From contig JAUILL010000020.1 of the NCBI GenBank assembly GCA_030433335.1, forward strand, positions 1-64,000: a stretch of DNA of 64,000 bases. The letters are read 5' to 3'. Origin of the DNA: Alphaproteobacteria bacterium (GTDB lineage: Bacteria > Pseudomonadota > Alphaproteobacteria > Rhodobacterales > Rhodobacteraceae). This document shows positions 38,675 to 51,078 of the stretch, piece by piece. How positions within the stretch are numbered: position 1 is the stretch's first letter; each line of letters starts with the position of its first letter. A model generated the notes under the pieces. It was not told the DNA's origin. It did not search any database and saw nothing but the letters and a program-made list of their open reading frames with translations. Position numbers and translations under genes: made by a program.

Positions 38675-39286
38675 ATGACCTACATTACCGAGCAAGAAGA
38701 ATTCTGGGCCGGCGATTTCGGAGCGAATTACATCGACCGGAACAACTCCGAGCAGCTTCTCTATTCGAAAGTGGCGCTTTGGACCAAAATGCTTGGAGCG
38801 GCCCATGGCGTGCAATCTATCACGGAATTCGGCTGCAATATCGGTTTAAACTTGGTCGCTCTGAGCCGCCTGAAACCTACTCTTACCTTGAGCGGATACG
38901 AAATTAACGAAACCGCCGCGAAAGAGGCCGCCGACACGGGCGTTGCGCAAATCTGTCAGGGCTCGATCCTCGAGGAGATCAAACAAGACCCTGTTGATCT
39001 GACCTTCACCGCGGGGGTGCTAATCCACATCAACCCCGATTACCTGAGCCGTGTTTACGACAATCTGGTCGCAAACAGCCGCAGGTATGTGCTGGTCGCC
39101 GAGTACTACAATCCCGCGCCAACGATGATCCGGTATCGCGGGCATGAAAACCGGCTCTTTAAACGCGATTTCGCTGGGGATCTGATCGACGGATACGGTC
39201 TGAAACTCGTGGACTACGGTTTTGCATACCGTCGGGACAATTGGGCCCCACAAGACGACATCACTTGGTTTCTTCTCGAAAAATAG
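38675..39286 (+). CDS. pseudaminic acid biosynthesis-associated methylase-like SAM methyltransferase
   Basis: EQEEFWAGDFGANYIDRN, SITEFGCNIGLNLVAL, AGVLIHINPDYL. Confidence 0.8.
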   Translation: MTYITEQEEFWAGDFGANYIDRNNSEQLLYSKVALWTKMLGAAHGVQSITEFGCNIGLNLVALSRLKPTLTLSGYEINETAAKEAADTGVAQICQGSILEEIKQDPVDLTFTAGVLIHINPDYLSRVYDNLVANSRRYVLVAEYYNPAPTMIRYRGHENRLFKRDFAGDLIDGYGLKLVDYGFAYRRDNWAPQDDITWFLLEK

Positions 39287-39413
39287 CGCAAAACCAAAGA
39301 GTTTGCCCCTAGTTTCTCAGGGCGCTGTCTTGTTTGACTGCGCCCTTGTGACTCTACCTGACAAGTAGATTTTCGAAACCTAGGAACTTTTTATCCGATT
39401 TGCGTTTCAGGAT

Positions 39414-39439
39414 GGAACCGAATCTGCAACTGCGTCGTT
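39414..39439 (+). promoter_or_regulatory. EcfG-type promoter candidate for receiver-domain gene
   Basis: GGAAC (39414-39418)-N17-CGTT (39436-39439), 33 bp upstream of ATG 39472. Confidence 0.6.
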
Positions 39440-39471
39440 CTGATATAATAACAACAGAATATGAGGCAGTG

Positions 39472-39858
39472 ATGTCAGCCCAGCCAGGTCTGCGCGTACT
39501 TATCGTTGAAGATGAGCCCATTGTTGCAATGGACCTGACCGATATGGTCGAAAGCTGGGGGCACTCTGTCGTTGGACCGGCCAATCGACCCTCTACTGGC
39601 ACTGCTCTGGCACAGTCCGAGGCGATCGACTTTGCGGTTTTGGATGTGAACCTAGGACGAGGCCAGACCACCGAAAGCATCGCCGCTGCGCTGCGCGAGC
39701 GAAAAATCCCGTTTATCTTTCTGTCCGCCTACACTGCGTCATCGATTGAATATCGGCAGGACGAGGAGGTTCTGTCGAAACCGATTATCGAGAACCAGCT
39801 ATTCGAATACTTGGTGCGTCAGGCCGAAAGTCGCCAGCCGCAAGACGAGCAGACCTAA
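39472..39858 (+). CDS. single-domain response regulator (CheY-like receiver)
   Basis: LRVLIVEDEPIVAMDLTDMVE, DFAVLDVNLG, IFLSAYTA, LSKPI; start 39472 preferred over 39400 because of promoter position. Confidence 0.87.
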   Translation: MSAQPGLRVLIVEDEPIVAMDLTDMVESWGHSVVGPANRPSTGTALAQSEAIDFAVLDVNLGRGQTTESIAAALRERKIPFIFLSAYTASSIEYRQDEEVLSKPIIENQLFEYLVRQAESRQPQDEQT

Positions 39859-39876
39859 TTCTGCCATTTAGGTAAG

Positions 39877-39914
39877 AAAAAAGCGCCGCATGATCCATGC
39901 GGCGCTTTTTCTTT
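39877..39914. terminator. bidirectional terminator between receiver gene and cysN/C
   Basis: AAAAAAGCGCCGCATG-atc-CATGCGGCGCTTTTTCTT near-perfect inverted repeat with A/T tracts on both sides. Confidence 0.9.
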
Positions 39915-39928
39915 TCGTTTTCTTATCC

Positions 39929-41830
39929 TTACGGGATCAGACGCGCGATGATGGCATCCGCTGCTTCTTCCGCGCTCATCGCGGTGGTGTCGATGCGGAT
40001 TTCGGCGTTGAACGGAGCCTCGTAGGGCGAGTCGATGCCAGTGAAGTTCTTCAGCTGACCCGAACGTGCCTTGGCGTACAGACCCTTCACGTCGCGCTGT
40101 TCTGCAACTTCGAGCGGGGTGTCGACAAAGACTTCGACGAACTCGCCAGGCTGCATCATTGCGCGGACCATGTCGCGTTCCGAACGGAAGGGCGAGATAA
40201 ACGCGGTGATCACGATCAGACCCGCGTCAGTCATCAGCTTGGCCACTTCACCCACACGGCGGATGTTTTCGATCCGGTCCGCTTCGGTGAAGCCGAGGTC
40301 CTTGTTCAGACCGTGACGCACGTTGTCGCCGTCCAAGAGGAAGGTGTGGCGGTTCATGCGCGCCAGTTTCTTCTCGAGGATGTTGCCGATGGTCGACTTG
40401 CCCGAACCCGACAGACCGGTCAGCCAGACGACCGCGGGCTTCTGGTTCTTCATCGCAGCGTGGTCTTCACGAGCAATGTCAGTTGCCTGCCAGTGCACGT
40501 TGGTCGAACGGCGCAGAGCAAAATTGATCAGGCCAGCTGCAACAGTCGCGTTGGTGATCTTGTCGATCAGGATGAAGCCACCCAGTTCGCGGTTGTTGGT
40601 GTAGGCGTCAAACGGGATTTCGCGGTCCAGAGTGATGTTCGCCACGCCAATCGCGTTCAGGTCCAGCGTTTTCGCAGCCAGATGCTCTTGGGTGTTCACG
40701 TTCACTTCGTACTTGGGATGCTGAACGGTGGCCGACACGGTCTGGGTGCCGATCTTCATCCAGTACGCACGACCGGGGACCATTTCGTGCTCGTCCATCC
40801 AGACAATAGTGGACTCGAACTGGTCTGCGACTTCCAGAGGCGCCTGCGCTGCAACGATGACCTGACCGCGCGAACAGTCGATCTCGTCTTTCAGGGTCAG
40901 GGTGATGGACTCGCCTGCGACGGCCAGATCACGGTCGCCGTCGAAGTTGACAATACGTGCCACTTCCGAGGTTTTGCCCGACGGCAGAACGCGGACGGGA
41001 TCGCCGGGGCGGATGGTGCCGGTCGCGACCAGACCCGCGAAGCCGCGGAAGTCGAGGTTCGGACGGTTGACCCACTGAACAGGCATCGAGAAGGGCTGTT
41101 CCTGCTCGACAGTGTTGCTGATCTCGACCTCTTCGAGGTGGGGCAGCAGCGCGGGGCCAGTGTACCAAGGCATGGTGTCGCTGTGCGCGGCGATGTTGTC
41201 ACCGGCCAGACCCGAGATCGGGATCGCGACGAACTCTTCGATCCCGATGGTGCGGGCGAAGTTGGTGTAGTCTTCGATGATCGCGTCATAGGTGGCCTGA
41301 TCGTAGTCGACGAGGTCCATCTTGTTGACGGCCAGAACCACGTTCTTGATGCCCAGAAGCTGCACGAGGTAGCTGTGACGACGGGTCTGGGTCAGAACGC
41401 CTTTGCGGGCGTCGATCAGAATGACAGCGAGGTCCGCAGTCGACGCGCCAGTCACCATGTTGCGGGTGTACTGCTCGTGACCGGGGGTGTCAGCGACGAT
41501 GAACTTGCGCTTTTCGGTCGCGAAGAAGCGGTAGGCCACGTCGATGGTGATGCCTTGCTCGCGCTCGGCCGCCAGACCGTCGACCAGCAGAGCGAAGTCG
41601 ATGTTGCCGCCCTGCGTACCAACGCGCTTGGAGTCGGCCTCCAGAGTGGCGAGCTGGTCTTCGAAGATCATCTTGCTATCGTACAGCAGGCGGCCGATCA
41701 GGGTCGATTTGCCGTCATCTACCGAACCACAGGTGATGAAACGCAGCATGGTTTTGTGCTGGTGCGCCTCAAGATACGCGTCGATGTCTTCGGCGATCAG
41801 GGCGTCTGTTTTGTAAATAGGATCAGTCAT
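39929..41830 (-). CDS. cysN/cysC: bifunctional sulfate adenylyltransferase subunit 1 / adenylylsulfate kinase
   Basis: [33 protein letters not shown]-terminal [15 protein letters not shown] kinase. Confidence 0.95.
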   Translation of the reverse strand: MTDPIYKTDALIAEDIDAYLEAHQHKTMLRFITCGSVDDGKSTLIGRLLYDSKMIFEDQLATLEADSKRVGTQGGNIDFALLVDGLAAEREQGITIDVAYRFFATEKRKFIVADTPGHEQYTRNMVTGASTADLAVILIDARKGVLTQTRRHSYLVQLLGIKNVVLAVNKMDLVDYDQATYDAIIEDYTNFARTIGIEEFVAIPISGLAGDNIAAHSDTMPWYTGPALLPHLEEVEISNTVEQEQPFSMPVQWVNRPNLDFRGFAGLVATGTIRPGDPVRVLPSGKTSEVARIVNFDGDRDLAVAGESITLTLKDEIDCSRGQVIVAAQAPLEVADQFESTIVWMDEHEMVPGRAYWMKIGTQTVSATVQHPKYEVNVNTQEHLAAKTLDLNAIGVANITLDREIPFDAYTNNRELGGFILIDKITNATVAAGLINFALRRSTNVHWQATDIAREDHAAMKNQKPAVVWLTGLSGSGKSTIGNILEKKLARMNRHTFLLDGDNVRHGLNKDLGFTEADRIENIRRVGEVAKLMTDAGLIVITAFISPFRSERDMVRAMMQPGEFVEVFVDTPLEVAEQRDVKGLYAKARSGQLKNFTGIDSPYEAPFNAEIRIDTTAMSAEEAADAIIARLIP

Positions 41831-41873
41831 TTATAAATTCCGTACTGGCGTGAAGGGACCAAAGAAGCGGGGC

Positions 41874-42779
41874 TTAGAAGTAGCCTTCCTGCTTCTTTTT
41901 CTCCATCGAGGCGGCCTGATCGTGGTCGATCGCACGACCCTGACGTTCCGAGGTGGTGGTCAGGAGCATTTCCTGGATCACTTCGGGCAGGGTGGTTGCT
42001 TCGCTTTCGACAGCGCCGGTCAGCGGGTAGCAGCCCAGCGTACGGAAACGGACCGAACGCATTTGCGGGGTTTCGCCGTCTTTCAGCGGGAAGCGGTCGT
42101 CATCAACCATGATGATCAGGCCGTCACGCTCGACAGTCGGGCGGGGTGCCGAGAAGTACAGCGGCACGATTTCGATGCCCTCGAGGTGGATGTACTGCCA
42201 GATGTCCAGCTCGGTCCAGTTCGAGATCGGGAAGACGCGGACGCTTTCGCCTTTGGCTTTGCGCGCATTGTACAGGTGCCAGAGTTCGGGACGCTGGTTC
42301 TTGGGGTCCCAGCGGTGGTTGGCCGAGCGGAACGAGAACACACGCTCTTTTGCACGGGACTTCTCTTCGTCGCGGCGGGCGCCGCCAAAGGCGACGTCAA
42401 AGCCGTACTTATCCAGCGCCTGCTTCAGGCCTTCGGTCTTCCACATGTCGGTGTGCAGGGCACCGTGGTCGAAGGGGTTGATGCCGCGCTCGGCTGCTTC
42501 GGGGTTGCGATGGACGAGCAGTTCCATGCCCGCATCCTTGGCCGCCTTATTGCGCAGCTTGTACATCTCTTGGAACTTCCAAGTGGTGTCCACGTGCAGC
42601 AGCGGGAAGGGCGGGGGCGCAGGGTAAAACGCTTTCTTGGCGAGGTGCAGCATCACAGCGCTGTCCTTACCAACCGAATAGAGCATTACGGGGTTTTCGG
42701 CTTCGGCGACAACCTCGCGCAGAATGTGAATGCTTTCTGCTTCGAGGCGCTGAAGGTGCGTCAGGGTTTTCTGTGTCAT
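41874..42779 (-). CDS. cysD: sulfate adenylyltransferase subunit 2
   Basis: [39 protein letters not shown]. Confidence 0.95.
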   Translation of the reverse strand: MTQKTLTHLQRLEAESIHILREVVAEAENPVMLYSVGKDSAVMLHLAKKAFYPAPPPFPLLHVDTTWKFQEMYKLRNKAAKDAGMELLVHRNPEAAERGINPFDHGALHTDMWKTEGLKQALDKYGFDVAFGGARRDEEKSRAKERVFSFRSANHRWDPKNQRPELWHLYNARKAKGESVRVFPISNWTELDIWQYIHLEGIEIVPLYFSAPRPTVERDGLIIMVDDDRFPLKDGETPQMRSVRFRTLGCYPLTGAVESEATTLPEVIQEMLLTTTSERQGRAIDHDQAASMEKKKQEGYF

Positions 42780-42838
42780 ACTCGAATCATCTCTTTAATC
42801 GCTGAAACAAGACTTAGCTTTGCAAACCTCTTGGCGAA

Positions 42839-42854
42839 CCCCCCATATGGGGGG
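42839..42854. promoter_or_regulatory. perfect 16-bp palindrome CCCCCCATATGGGGGG upstream of LuxR-type regulator
   Basis: Direct sequence; ends 12 bp before ATG at 42867 in the cysD/regulator divergent region. Confidence 0.6.
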
Positions 42855-42866
42855 TAATGTGCTGCA

Positions 42867-43904
42867 ATGCAGTATGTGGATGACCAAACCTCTTTGATTC
42901 AAAGCCTTTTTTCGGCAGGCACAGGCGCGGGATGGCAGGAATTCCTGACCCGCCTGCTGACTTTCACGCAGGCTGATGCTGCCATTTTGAGAGTCGAGCG
43001 CGCAAATGGGTCCGCTTCAGTCCACGCCGAAGGCGCGATGGTGTTCGACCTCAGGCCGCTGATTGCGGGGCTGCGCTACGATCGCGTGTACGGGCAAGAG
43101 GACCTGTCTTCGGGTACTCTTCCTGACCAGTTCTTTCGAATTCTACGCGTGAGGGCGGCGGCGGGCGGTCAGGCGACGTTGTGTATCTCGCGCGCTCCGC
43201 ACAAGCGAGATTTTCGCAGTCCGGACCGCCAATTTCTGACAGCGGTCACCCCATACCTAGGGCAGGCCGTCTCCGCTTGGCAGGCGCAAATTGCGCAGAA
43301 CCAACGGACACAACTCTGCGAAACCCTAAGCGCGGAACATGGAACTGGCTGGATCAAACTGGACCCGACTGGGCACATCCTCTCGATGTCCGAGAACGCC
43401 TCAGTCCTGCGGGCGTTCAAGAATATGCGGATCGCTGAAAAGGGCAGGTTAGAGTTCACAGATCCGGAACTCGCTTTGAAATTCAGGACCGCATTCGGAG
43501 AGTGCAGCGGCGGCGGAGCGCAGCACTACGCCATCTTCGCCCCGGAGATTGAGACCGAGGTGACGCTGATCCGCGACACGTCCGACCTTGAGCCGCAGAT
43601 CCTTGTTCTCATCCGCGAGGCGCAGGACCTGACAGCGATCGAGCCCCAAGGCTTTGCCGATCACTTCGGGCTGAACCGGAACGAGGCGCGACTTGCGGCT
43701 CTGATCTGCTCAGGTCAAAGCCTGAAGTCTGCCGCTCAAATCTTGGGCTGGACGGATGAAACCGCGCGCTCCTATTCAAAGGCGATTTTTGCAAGGATGG
43801 GCGTGCAGGGGCAAACGGGGCTGCTGCGGAGGGTTCTGACGAGCGGGGTCACCTTCGGCCCGTTGATCACCCGCGCTGAAGGCCCGACACCGCCAGTTCG
43901 ATAA
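42867..43904 (+). CDS. LuxR-type HTH transcriptional regulator
   Basis: C-terminal LNRNEARLAALICSGQSLKSAAQILGWTDETARSYSKAIFARMGVQGQTGLLRRV. Confidence 0.8.
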   Translation: MQYVDDQTSLIQSLFSAGTGAGWQEFLTRLLTFTQADAAILRVERANGSASVHAEGAMVFDLRPLIAGLRYDRVYGQEDLSSGTLPDQFFRILRVRAAAGGQATLCISRAPHKRDFRSPDRQFLTAVTPYLGQAVSAWQAQIAQNQRTQLCETLSAEHGTGWIKLDPTGHILSMSENASVLRAFKNMRIAEKGRLEFTDPELALKFRTAFGECSGGGAQHYAIFAPEIETEVTLIRDTSDLEPQILVLIREAQDLTAIEPQGFADHFGLNRNEARLAALICSGQSLKSAAQILGWTDETARSYSKAIFARMGVQGQTGLLRRVLTSGVTFGPLITRAEGPTPPVR

Positions 43905-44703
43905 TTTCTTCTGTGATCTCTTCCTGCCGTAGTTGCCGCGATGTGGCCAACATACTTGCCAGAGTTTCCGCCGTATTGTCCTGAGCCGCGATCATAGCCC
44001 GCATTCGTGCCTCGTTTTCGGCAGCAAATGACAAGAGCGTCGCCTCGACCAATTCCGCGAACACATATTCCTCGATCAGGTCGCGCAGCAACGCCGCCGG
44101 CGGCATAGTAAGTTCCGGTGGCTCTGTCGTGTTGTTGCGGGGAAAGCGCTTGAAATCGAAAGGCATCAGGGATTTCACCATCATTTCCCCTTGATGACTG
44201 CCCCCCGGCACAGCGTGCAGCACCGTGATAGCATCGAAGGCGCCCATTCTGATCCGGTCAAAAACCACATCAGACAGCCGACTTGCCAAGGCGGGTGCTT
44301 GCGCGGGGCTCGAGATCATCGGCGTCTGCCAAGCAATGGGAAATCCCCTTTCCTCGGCCTCGGGCAACCCTCTGGTTCCGACAAGAAAAAGCTGGATCGG
44401 ACCGCTCAACCGGCCAAATGCGTCGAACACCCGATCCGAAAAGCTACCGGCAAAGCCCTGTTCGGCCGCGAAGAGAATCGCGGCTGACTGCCCGTGTTTG
44501 GTCTGCGCGTCTGAAGGTGGCGACAGGGCCAGCACCTCAGCAATTCCGGCACCCAAGGTCGACGCATAGGTCCGCACGCTCTGCAAATGTTGGTTTGCTT
44601 CTTGTACACGCGCAGCAGCAATCCCGCGCATCGCCTTGATGACCGCTTCCAGCTTGTGAACGGTGTCAATCCGCGCATTGATATCCGCAAGGCGGCCCGT
44701 CAT
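43867..44703 (-). CDS. atpG: N-type ATPase gamma subunit
   Basis: [33 protein letters not shown]; last gene of ATPase operon. Confidence 0.9.
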   Translation of the reverse strand: MTGRLADINARIDTVHKLEAVIKAMRGIAAARVQEANQHLQSVRTYASTLGAGIAEVLALSPPSDAQTKHGQSAAILFAAEQGFAGSFSDRVFDAFGRLSGPIQLFLVGTRGLPEAEERGFPIAWQTPMISSPAQAPALASRLSDVVFDRIRMGAFDAITVLHAVPGGSHQGEMMVKSLMPFDFKRFPRNNTTEPPELTMPPAALLRDLIEEYVFAELVEATLLSFAAENEARMRAMIAAQDNTAETLASMLATSRQLRQEEITEEIIELAVSGLQRG

Positions 44704-46226
44704 GAGCTGTCACCGGACAAGTTCATGTCAGCCACCAGTTCCGAGACCGCCTGAGCGAGACTTTGTCGCCGGTCTGAGCTCAATTTTCCAGAACGCATCG
44801 CAGCCAAATCTTCTGCAGGCATCCGATCAACCGCAGCAGGCAGCCTTTCGCGCAGCTTTGCAAAATCCTCTGGGGTGACAGCGTCGAGCACACCATCTGC
44901 CAGAGCCGTCAAAAGCGCGATCTGGTCGATCTGGCGCAACCCCACGAAGCGCGGCTGCACCAGCAAAGCGCGAATGCGTTCGCCGCGTTTGATCTGCGCT
45001 TTGATACGCTCATTCGTGATGCCGCCAAAGCGGGTGAACATCTCAAGTTCTTGGAATTGCGCATAGTCCAGACGCACGCGGCCCGCCACGGATCGCAGGG
45101 CCTTGTTCTGGGCCTTGCCGCCGACGCGGCTCACAGACAGCCCGACATCGACCGCTGGTCGCTGACCTGCCGAAAACAAATGGCTGCTCATCACGATCTG
45201 CCCGTCGGTGATCGAAATCAGATTGGTCGGGATGTAGGCCGACAGATTTCCAGCGTCCGTTTGGGCGATTGGCAGAGCAGTCAGCGACCCGCCCCCTTTG
45301 GTCGCGGAGAGCTTGGCAGCCCGTTCCAGAAGTCGCGCGTGCAGATAGAACACATCGCCCGGATAGGCTTCGCGCCCCGGAGGCTCGCGCGTCAGAAGTG
45401 CCAGTTCCCGATGGGTTGCAGCGTGTAGGGTCAGGTCATCAATCACGATCAGGGCGTTTTGCCCGCGATCCCGAAAGTACTCGGCCATGGTCATGCCCGC
45501 AAAAGGCGCGATCCATTGCAGCCCCGGAGGGGCACCAGCGCTGCCGACCACAAAAATGCACTTCGAAGGATCACCGTGGCTGCGTACAGCTTCGATCACA
45601 CGCTCGACCGCAGTGGCTCGCTGGCCGACTGCAACGTAGATACAGATCACATCAGAGGACTTTTGGTTGATGATCGCGTCAACCGCGATCGACGTTTTCC
45701 CCGTGGCGTGATCGCCAACGATGAGTTCCCTTTGCCCGCGCCCCAAAGCAAAAAGGCTGTCCATCACCAAAACGCCCGTCTCAAGCGGCTCGGACACCAG
45801 ATCGCGGTCAATAATCGCAGGCGCGGGGCGCTCTACTGGCCACATGTCGTCAGCAACGATGTCCGGCCCGCCGTCCAACGACCGACCGAGTGGATCGACC
45901 ACCCGCCCGAGCAGCGCTTCGCCCACCGGCACGCGCAAGACATCGCCTGTGTCACGGACACGCTCGCCTACGGTGACGCGCTCTGCCGCATCAAGAAAAA
46001 CGGCGTTGATACAGTCTGGGTCAAGACTGTGTGCAAACGCATATCCGCCGCTTTCGAACTGCAGCAAAGCGCCGAGCGCGGCATCCGGCAACCCGTCAAT
46101 CTGCGCGATCCCATCGGCCAACCGGATCACACGACCCACGGGCACAGCCTCTGGTCCAACCTCTGTATCACGCAGCTTGGTTTGCGCAGTCTGAAGCCAA
46201 TCAGTAGGCAGGGTCAGGTCAGCCAT
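44700..46226 (-). CDS. atpA: N-type ATPase alpha subunit
   Basis: [18 protein letters not shown], start [10 protein letters not shown]. Confidence 0.93.
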   Translation of the reverse strand: MADLTLPTDWLQTAQTKLRDTEVGPEAVPVGRVIRLADGIAQIDGLPDAALGALLQFESGGYAFAHSLDPDCINAVFLDAAERVTVGERVRDTGDVLRVPVGEALLGRVVDPLGRSLDGGPDIVADDMWPVERPAPAIIDRDLVSEPLETGVLVMDSLFALGRGQRELIVGDHATGKTSIAVDAIINQKSSDVICIYVAVGQRATAVERVIEAVRSHGDPSKCIFVVGSAGAPPGLQWIAPFAGMTMAEYFRDRGQNALIVIDDLTLHAATHRELALLTREPPGREAYPGDVFYLHARLLERAAKLSATKGGGSLTALPIAQTDAGNLSAYIPTNLISITDGQIVMSSHLFSAGQRPAVDVGLSVSRVGGKAQNKALRSVAGRVRLDYAQFQELEMFTRFGGITNERIKAQIKRGERIRALLVQPRFVGLRQIDQIALLTALADGVLDAVTPEDFAKLRERLPAAVDRMPAEDLAAMRSGKLSSDRRQSLAQAVSELVADMNLSGDSS

Positions 46227-46953
46227 GGGTAATAAGCTCCGCTTTGATACGAGACAGGTCAGCGGCAAAGTGATTGCGCACGCTGGCAGTCGCAGCCTCT
46301 AGCTCCAACCCAGCGATCAGATCAGGTGCCACCTCGACCCGAAGGTTCAAGGGCCGTCCCAACGCCGCAGACAGAGCCTCCTGAATTCGCTGACGTTCGG
46401 TGTCGGAAAGGGTGCGCGGCGCTCTTACAAGCGCCGGTCCATCACGGCCGATCGCCTCTTGCACACCAGCGGGGAGCGCGCCAACCGCTCCGGCCAAACC
46501 TTCGACAAACGGACCGACAAGGGCGGCCTCGGGCAACCGCGACACGAGCCGCTGCGCGATCCCGACCGCAAGATCAGAGGCATCCTCGAGCAATGCCGCT
46601 TGGGCATCGGCGCGCTGACGTTTCAGGCGAACCTCGGCGTCAGAGCGCAGCGACTGCGCCTCTTCTTCCGCCAGTTTCATCAACCTTTCCCGCTCGACTT
46701 TGGCCTCTGCTCGCGCATCCTCGAGCAAACTGGTGCGGACCGCCGCGAATGCCTCCCGATCTGACTGCACAGCTTGCCGTTCTGCCTCGGCTGTAGCCAC
46801 AGCCTGCGCTGCACGGTCGAGTTCAGCTTGGGCAGCCTCGCGACGTTCTGTGATGATCGCGCTCACGGGCTTGAAGAAAAATCGGCCCAGAAACCAGATC
46901 AGGACCACTGCGTTGATCGTCTGCAGCCCCAGTGTCCACCAGTCGATGGTCAT
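46219..46953 (-). CDS. atpF: N-type ATPase b subunit (long form)
   Basis: N-terminal [20 protein letters not shown] then long charged helix. Confidence 0.9.
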   Translation of the reverse strand: MTIDWWTLGLQTINAVVLIWFLGRFFFKPVSAIITERREAAQAELDRAAQAVATAEAERQAVQSDREAFAAVRTSLLEDARAEAKVERERLMKLAEEEAQSLRSDAEVRLKRQRADAQAALLEDASDLAVGIAQRLVSRLPEAALVGPFVEGLAGAVGALPAGVQEAIGRDGPALVRAPRTLSDTERQRIQEALSAALGRPLNLRVEVAPDLIAGLELEAATASVRNHFAADLSRIKAELITHG

Positions 46954-46965
46954 GCCACGCCTCGA

Positions 46966-47214
46966 TCAGACAAACGGATTTGCAAACAGCACAAGCAGCG
47001 CCACGACAAGTGCATAGATCGCGGTGGTTTCGATCATTGCAAGGCCGACGAAAAGCGTACGGCTCAGGGTACCTGCAGCCTCGGGCTGGCGGGCAATAGC
47101 CTCCATCGCGGCGGCAACGGCACGGCCTTCGGCCAAGGCGGGCCCCAATGCGCCAAACCCCACAGCCAAAGCTGCGGACAGGATGGAAACGACTTGGACA
47201 AGATCTGCGGTCAT
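46966..47214 (-). CDS. atpE: N-type ATPase c subunit
   Basis: 82 aa hairpin, [49 protein letters not shown]. Confidence 0.93.
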   Translation of the reverse strand: MTADLVQVVSILSAALAVGFGALGPALAEGRAVAAAMEAIARQPEAAGTLSRTLFVGLAMIETTAIYALVVALLVLFANPFV

Positions 47215-47909
47215 GAAGAGGACTCCTGTTTTTCAGCCGCAGAAGGGGCATGACCGCCCTCGACCGCAGAGCCGATGAACACAGTGGCGAGCACTGCAAA
47301 GATGTAGGCTTGAACAGCGCCAGTCAGCAGATCCAGCGCCATGAGAGGAATGGGCAGAAACAGGCCCGCCAGCGACAGAACGATTCCGATCACGAAAACA
47401 CCGCTCATGACATTGCCGAAGAGACGCACGATCAAGGAAAAGGTCCGCGTGATCTGCTCGACGATATTGAGCGGGATCATCACCCAACTGGGCTCTGCGA
47501 AACTGGCCAGATACCGGCGAAGGCCTTGGGTTTTGACGCCGAAATAGACCGTCGCCACAAAGACGATGAGCGCCAGCGCTGCATCGGTTTCGATATGGGC
47601 TGTGGGGGGCTCCATCCCCGGGATCAGGGACGACCAGTTCGCCACAAGGACAAAGACAAAGATCGCCCCGATCAGCGACCGATAGGGCGCCGGATCGCGC
47701 CGCATGGTGTCACGGATTTGCCCATCAAGCGTTGTGACCAGCAGCTCTGCCACGGTCTGAACGCGGTCAGGCTGGGAGGTCAGGCGGCGTCGCAACCAAA
47801 GAGCACCAGCCATCAGAACAGCCATGATTGCCCATGTTCCAAGGACCGGTGCAGTGATGGGCACCGGACCAATGGAAAACAATGGTTCTGTGATCAGCGG
47901 GTTTTCCAT
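47211..47909 (-). CDS. atpB: N-type ATPase a subunit
   Basis: [24 protein letters not shown] start; [16 protein letters not shown]. Confidence 0.92.
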   Translation of the reverse strand: MENPLITEPLFSIGPVPITAPVLGTWAIMAVLMAGALWLRRRLTSQPDRVQTVAELLVTTLDGQIRDTMRRDPAPYRSLIGAIFVFVLVANWSSLIPGMEPPTAHIETDAALALIVFVATVYFGVKTQGLRRYLASFAEPSWVMIPLNIVEQITRTFSLIVRLFGNVMSGVFVIGIVLSLAGLFLPIPLMALDLLTGAVQAYIFAVLATVFIGSAVEGGHAPSAAEKQESSS

Positions 47910-48178
47910 CAGGCGCGCCCCTTGGTCTGGCGCAGAACCAAACTGCGGGCCAAGACCACCCCCGCCCCAGCGCAAACCAGCGGCACCGCACCCAGTTGCG
48001 CGATGCCATAGAGCCCCGCGCCAAGGACGGCAAAGCGCAGAAGCTGAAGCAGCAGCCCCAGCCCGATCGGACCTTGGACCAACATATCGACCACACGGCC
48101 AAGACTATAGAAATGCACAGCCCCGAGCAGGAGCCCCGCAAAACCGCCGATCACAAGAGAGACCATCAAATCCGTCAT
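47909..48178 (-). CDS. atpR: N-ATPase AtpR subunit
   Basis: 89 aa 3-TM MTDLMVSLVIGGFAGLLLGAVHFYSL; position between atpQ and atpB. Confidence 0.85.
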   Translation of the reverse strand: MTDLMVSLVIGGFAGLLLGAVHFYSLGRVVDMLVQGPIGLGLLLQLLRFAVLGAGLYGIAQLGAVPLVCAGAGVVLARSLVLRQTKGRA

Positions 48179-48445
48179 TGCCGATGCATCCATTTCCAAG
48201 CTGCGTGCAAGCCAATCCCTGCACCGATGAATATTGCGGGGGCGGTAAAGAATATCCCGCTGTCGACGGTACGATCCGCCAACCGCCCCAGAACGACCCC
48301 CATCAGAATGGGCATCACCACGAGCCATCCCAGAACGCCGATCTGCCCCAGACGCGCGGCGACCGAAGGTTCTGGTGCGTCCTTTGCCAACCGCGCGCGG
48401 CTGGCGGCGCGTTGTGCGGCTTCTCTGACTTGATCTTCATATGGC

Positions 48446-48456
<11 letters not shown>
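48175..48456 (-). CDS. atpQ: N-ATPase AtpQ (AtpI/AtpZ-like) subunit
   Basis: 93 aa, LGQIGVLGWLVVMPILMGVVLGRLADR. Confidence 0.85.
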
Positions 48457-50388
<1,932 letters not shown>

Positions 50389-50610
50389 TCATGATCCGTG
50401 TCAAACTCTGCGCGCCAGAACGGGATAAAGGCACATTTCGCGCCTCACATTTCCGTGCATTGCCGCAAGTTCCAGCGAGGGAGCACAGTACGCGATAGGT
50501 CGCGATCCGCCGGCAGCGACCTCGGCCCTCTTGACGCTAAGTCGTGCTCGCATAGCCTGTTATAAAGATGATCTGGTTACAGCCAGAGACGAAATTCAGA
50601 GAGGCCCGCC

Positions 50611-51078
50611 ATGAAAGCCAGCTTTACCGTCAATGGCCAAGCGCAAGAGGTGGATGTTCCAGCAGATATGCCACTTCTTTGGATTTTACGGGACATTCTG
50701 GGGTTGACCGGCACGAAATACGGCTGCGGGATTGCGCAGTGTGGGGCCTGCACAGTGCATTTGAATGGCGAAGCTGTGCGTTCCTGCCAGATCGGCGCGG
50801 GCGCGCTGGAGGGCGCAGAGATAACAACCGTCGAAGGTTTTGGCACCCCCGACGAGCCACACCCTGTTCAAAAAGCGTGGATCGAGATGCAGGTGGCGCA
50901 ATGCGGGTACTGTCAGTCTGGCCAGATCATGCAGGCCGCGGCTTTGCTCCAAGACATTCCCGTCCCAACAGATGCAGAAATTGATGACGCCATGTCGGGC
51001 AACCTATGCCGCTGTGCGACCTATCCGCGTATTCGCGCGGCCATCCACTTGGCCACGACCAAGATGGGAGGCCGCTGA
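50611..51078 (+). CDS. (2Fe-2S)-binding subunit of molybdenum hydroxylase (isoquinoline 1-oxidoreductase alpha-like)
   Basis: [51 protein letters not shown]. Confidence 0.92.
   Translation: MKASFTVNGQAQEVDVPADMPLLWILRDILGLTGTKYGCGIAQCGACTVHLNGEAVRSCQIGAGALEGAEITTVEGFGTPDEPHPVQKAWIEMQVAQCGYCQSGQIMQAAALLQDIPVPTDAEIDDAMSGNLCRCATYPRIRAAIHLATTKMGGR

Noticed and set aside
39890-41836. 648-aa plus-strand ORF covering all of cysN/C
   Set aside because: Shadow ORF antisense to a clearly conserved enzyme in GC-rich DNA; composition (His/Asp/Val/Gln-rich) typical of antisense translation.
41850-42857. 335-aa plus-strand ORF
   Set aside because: Antisense shadow of cysD.
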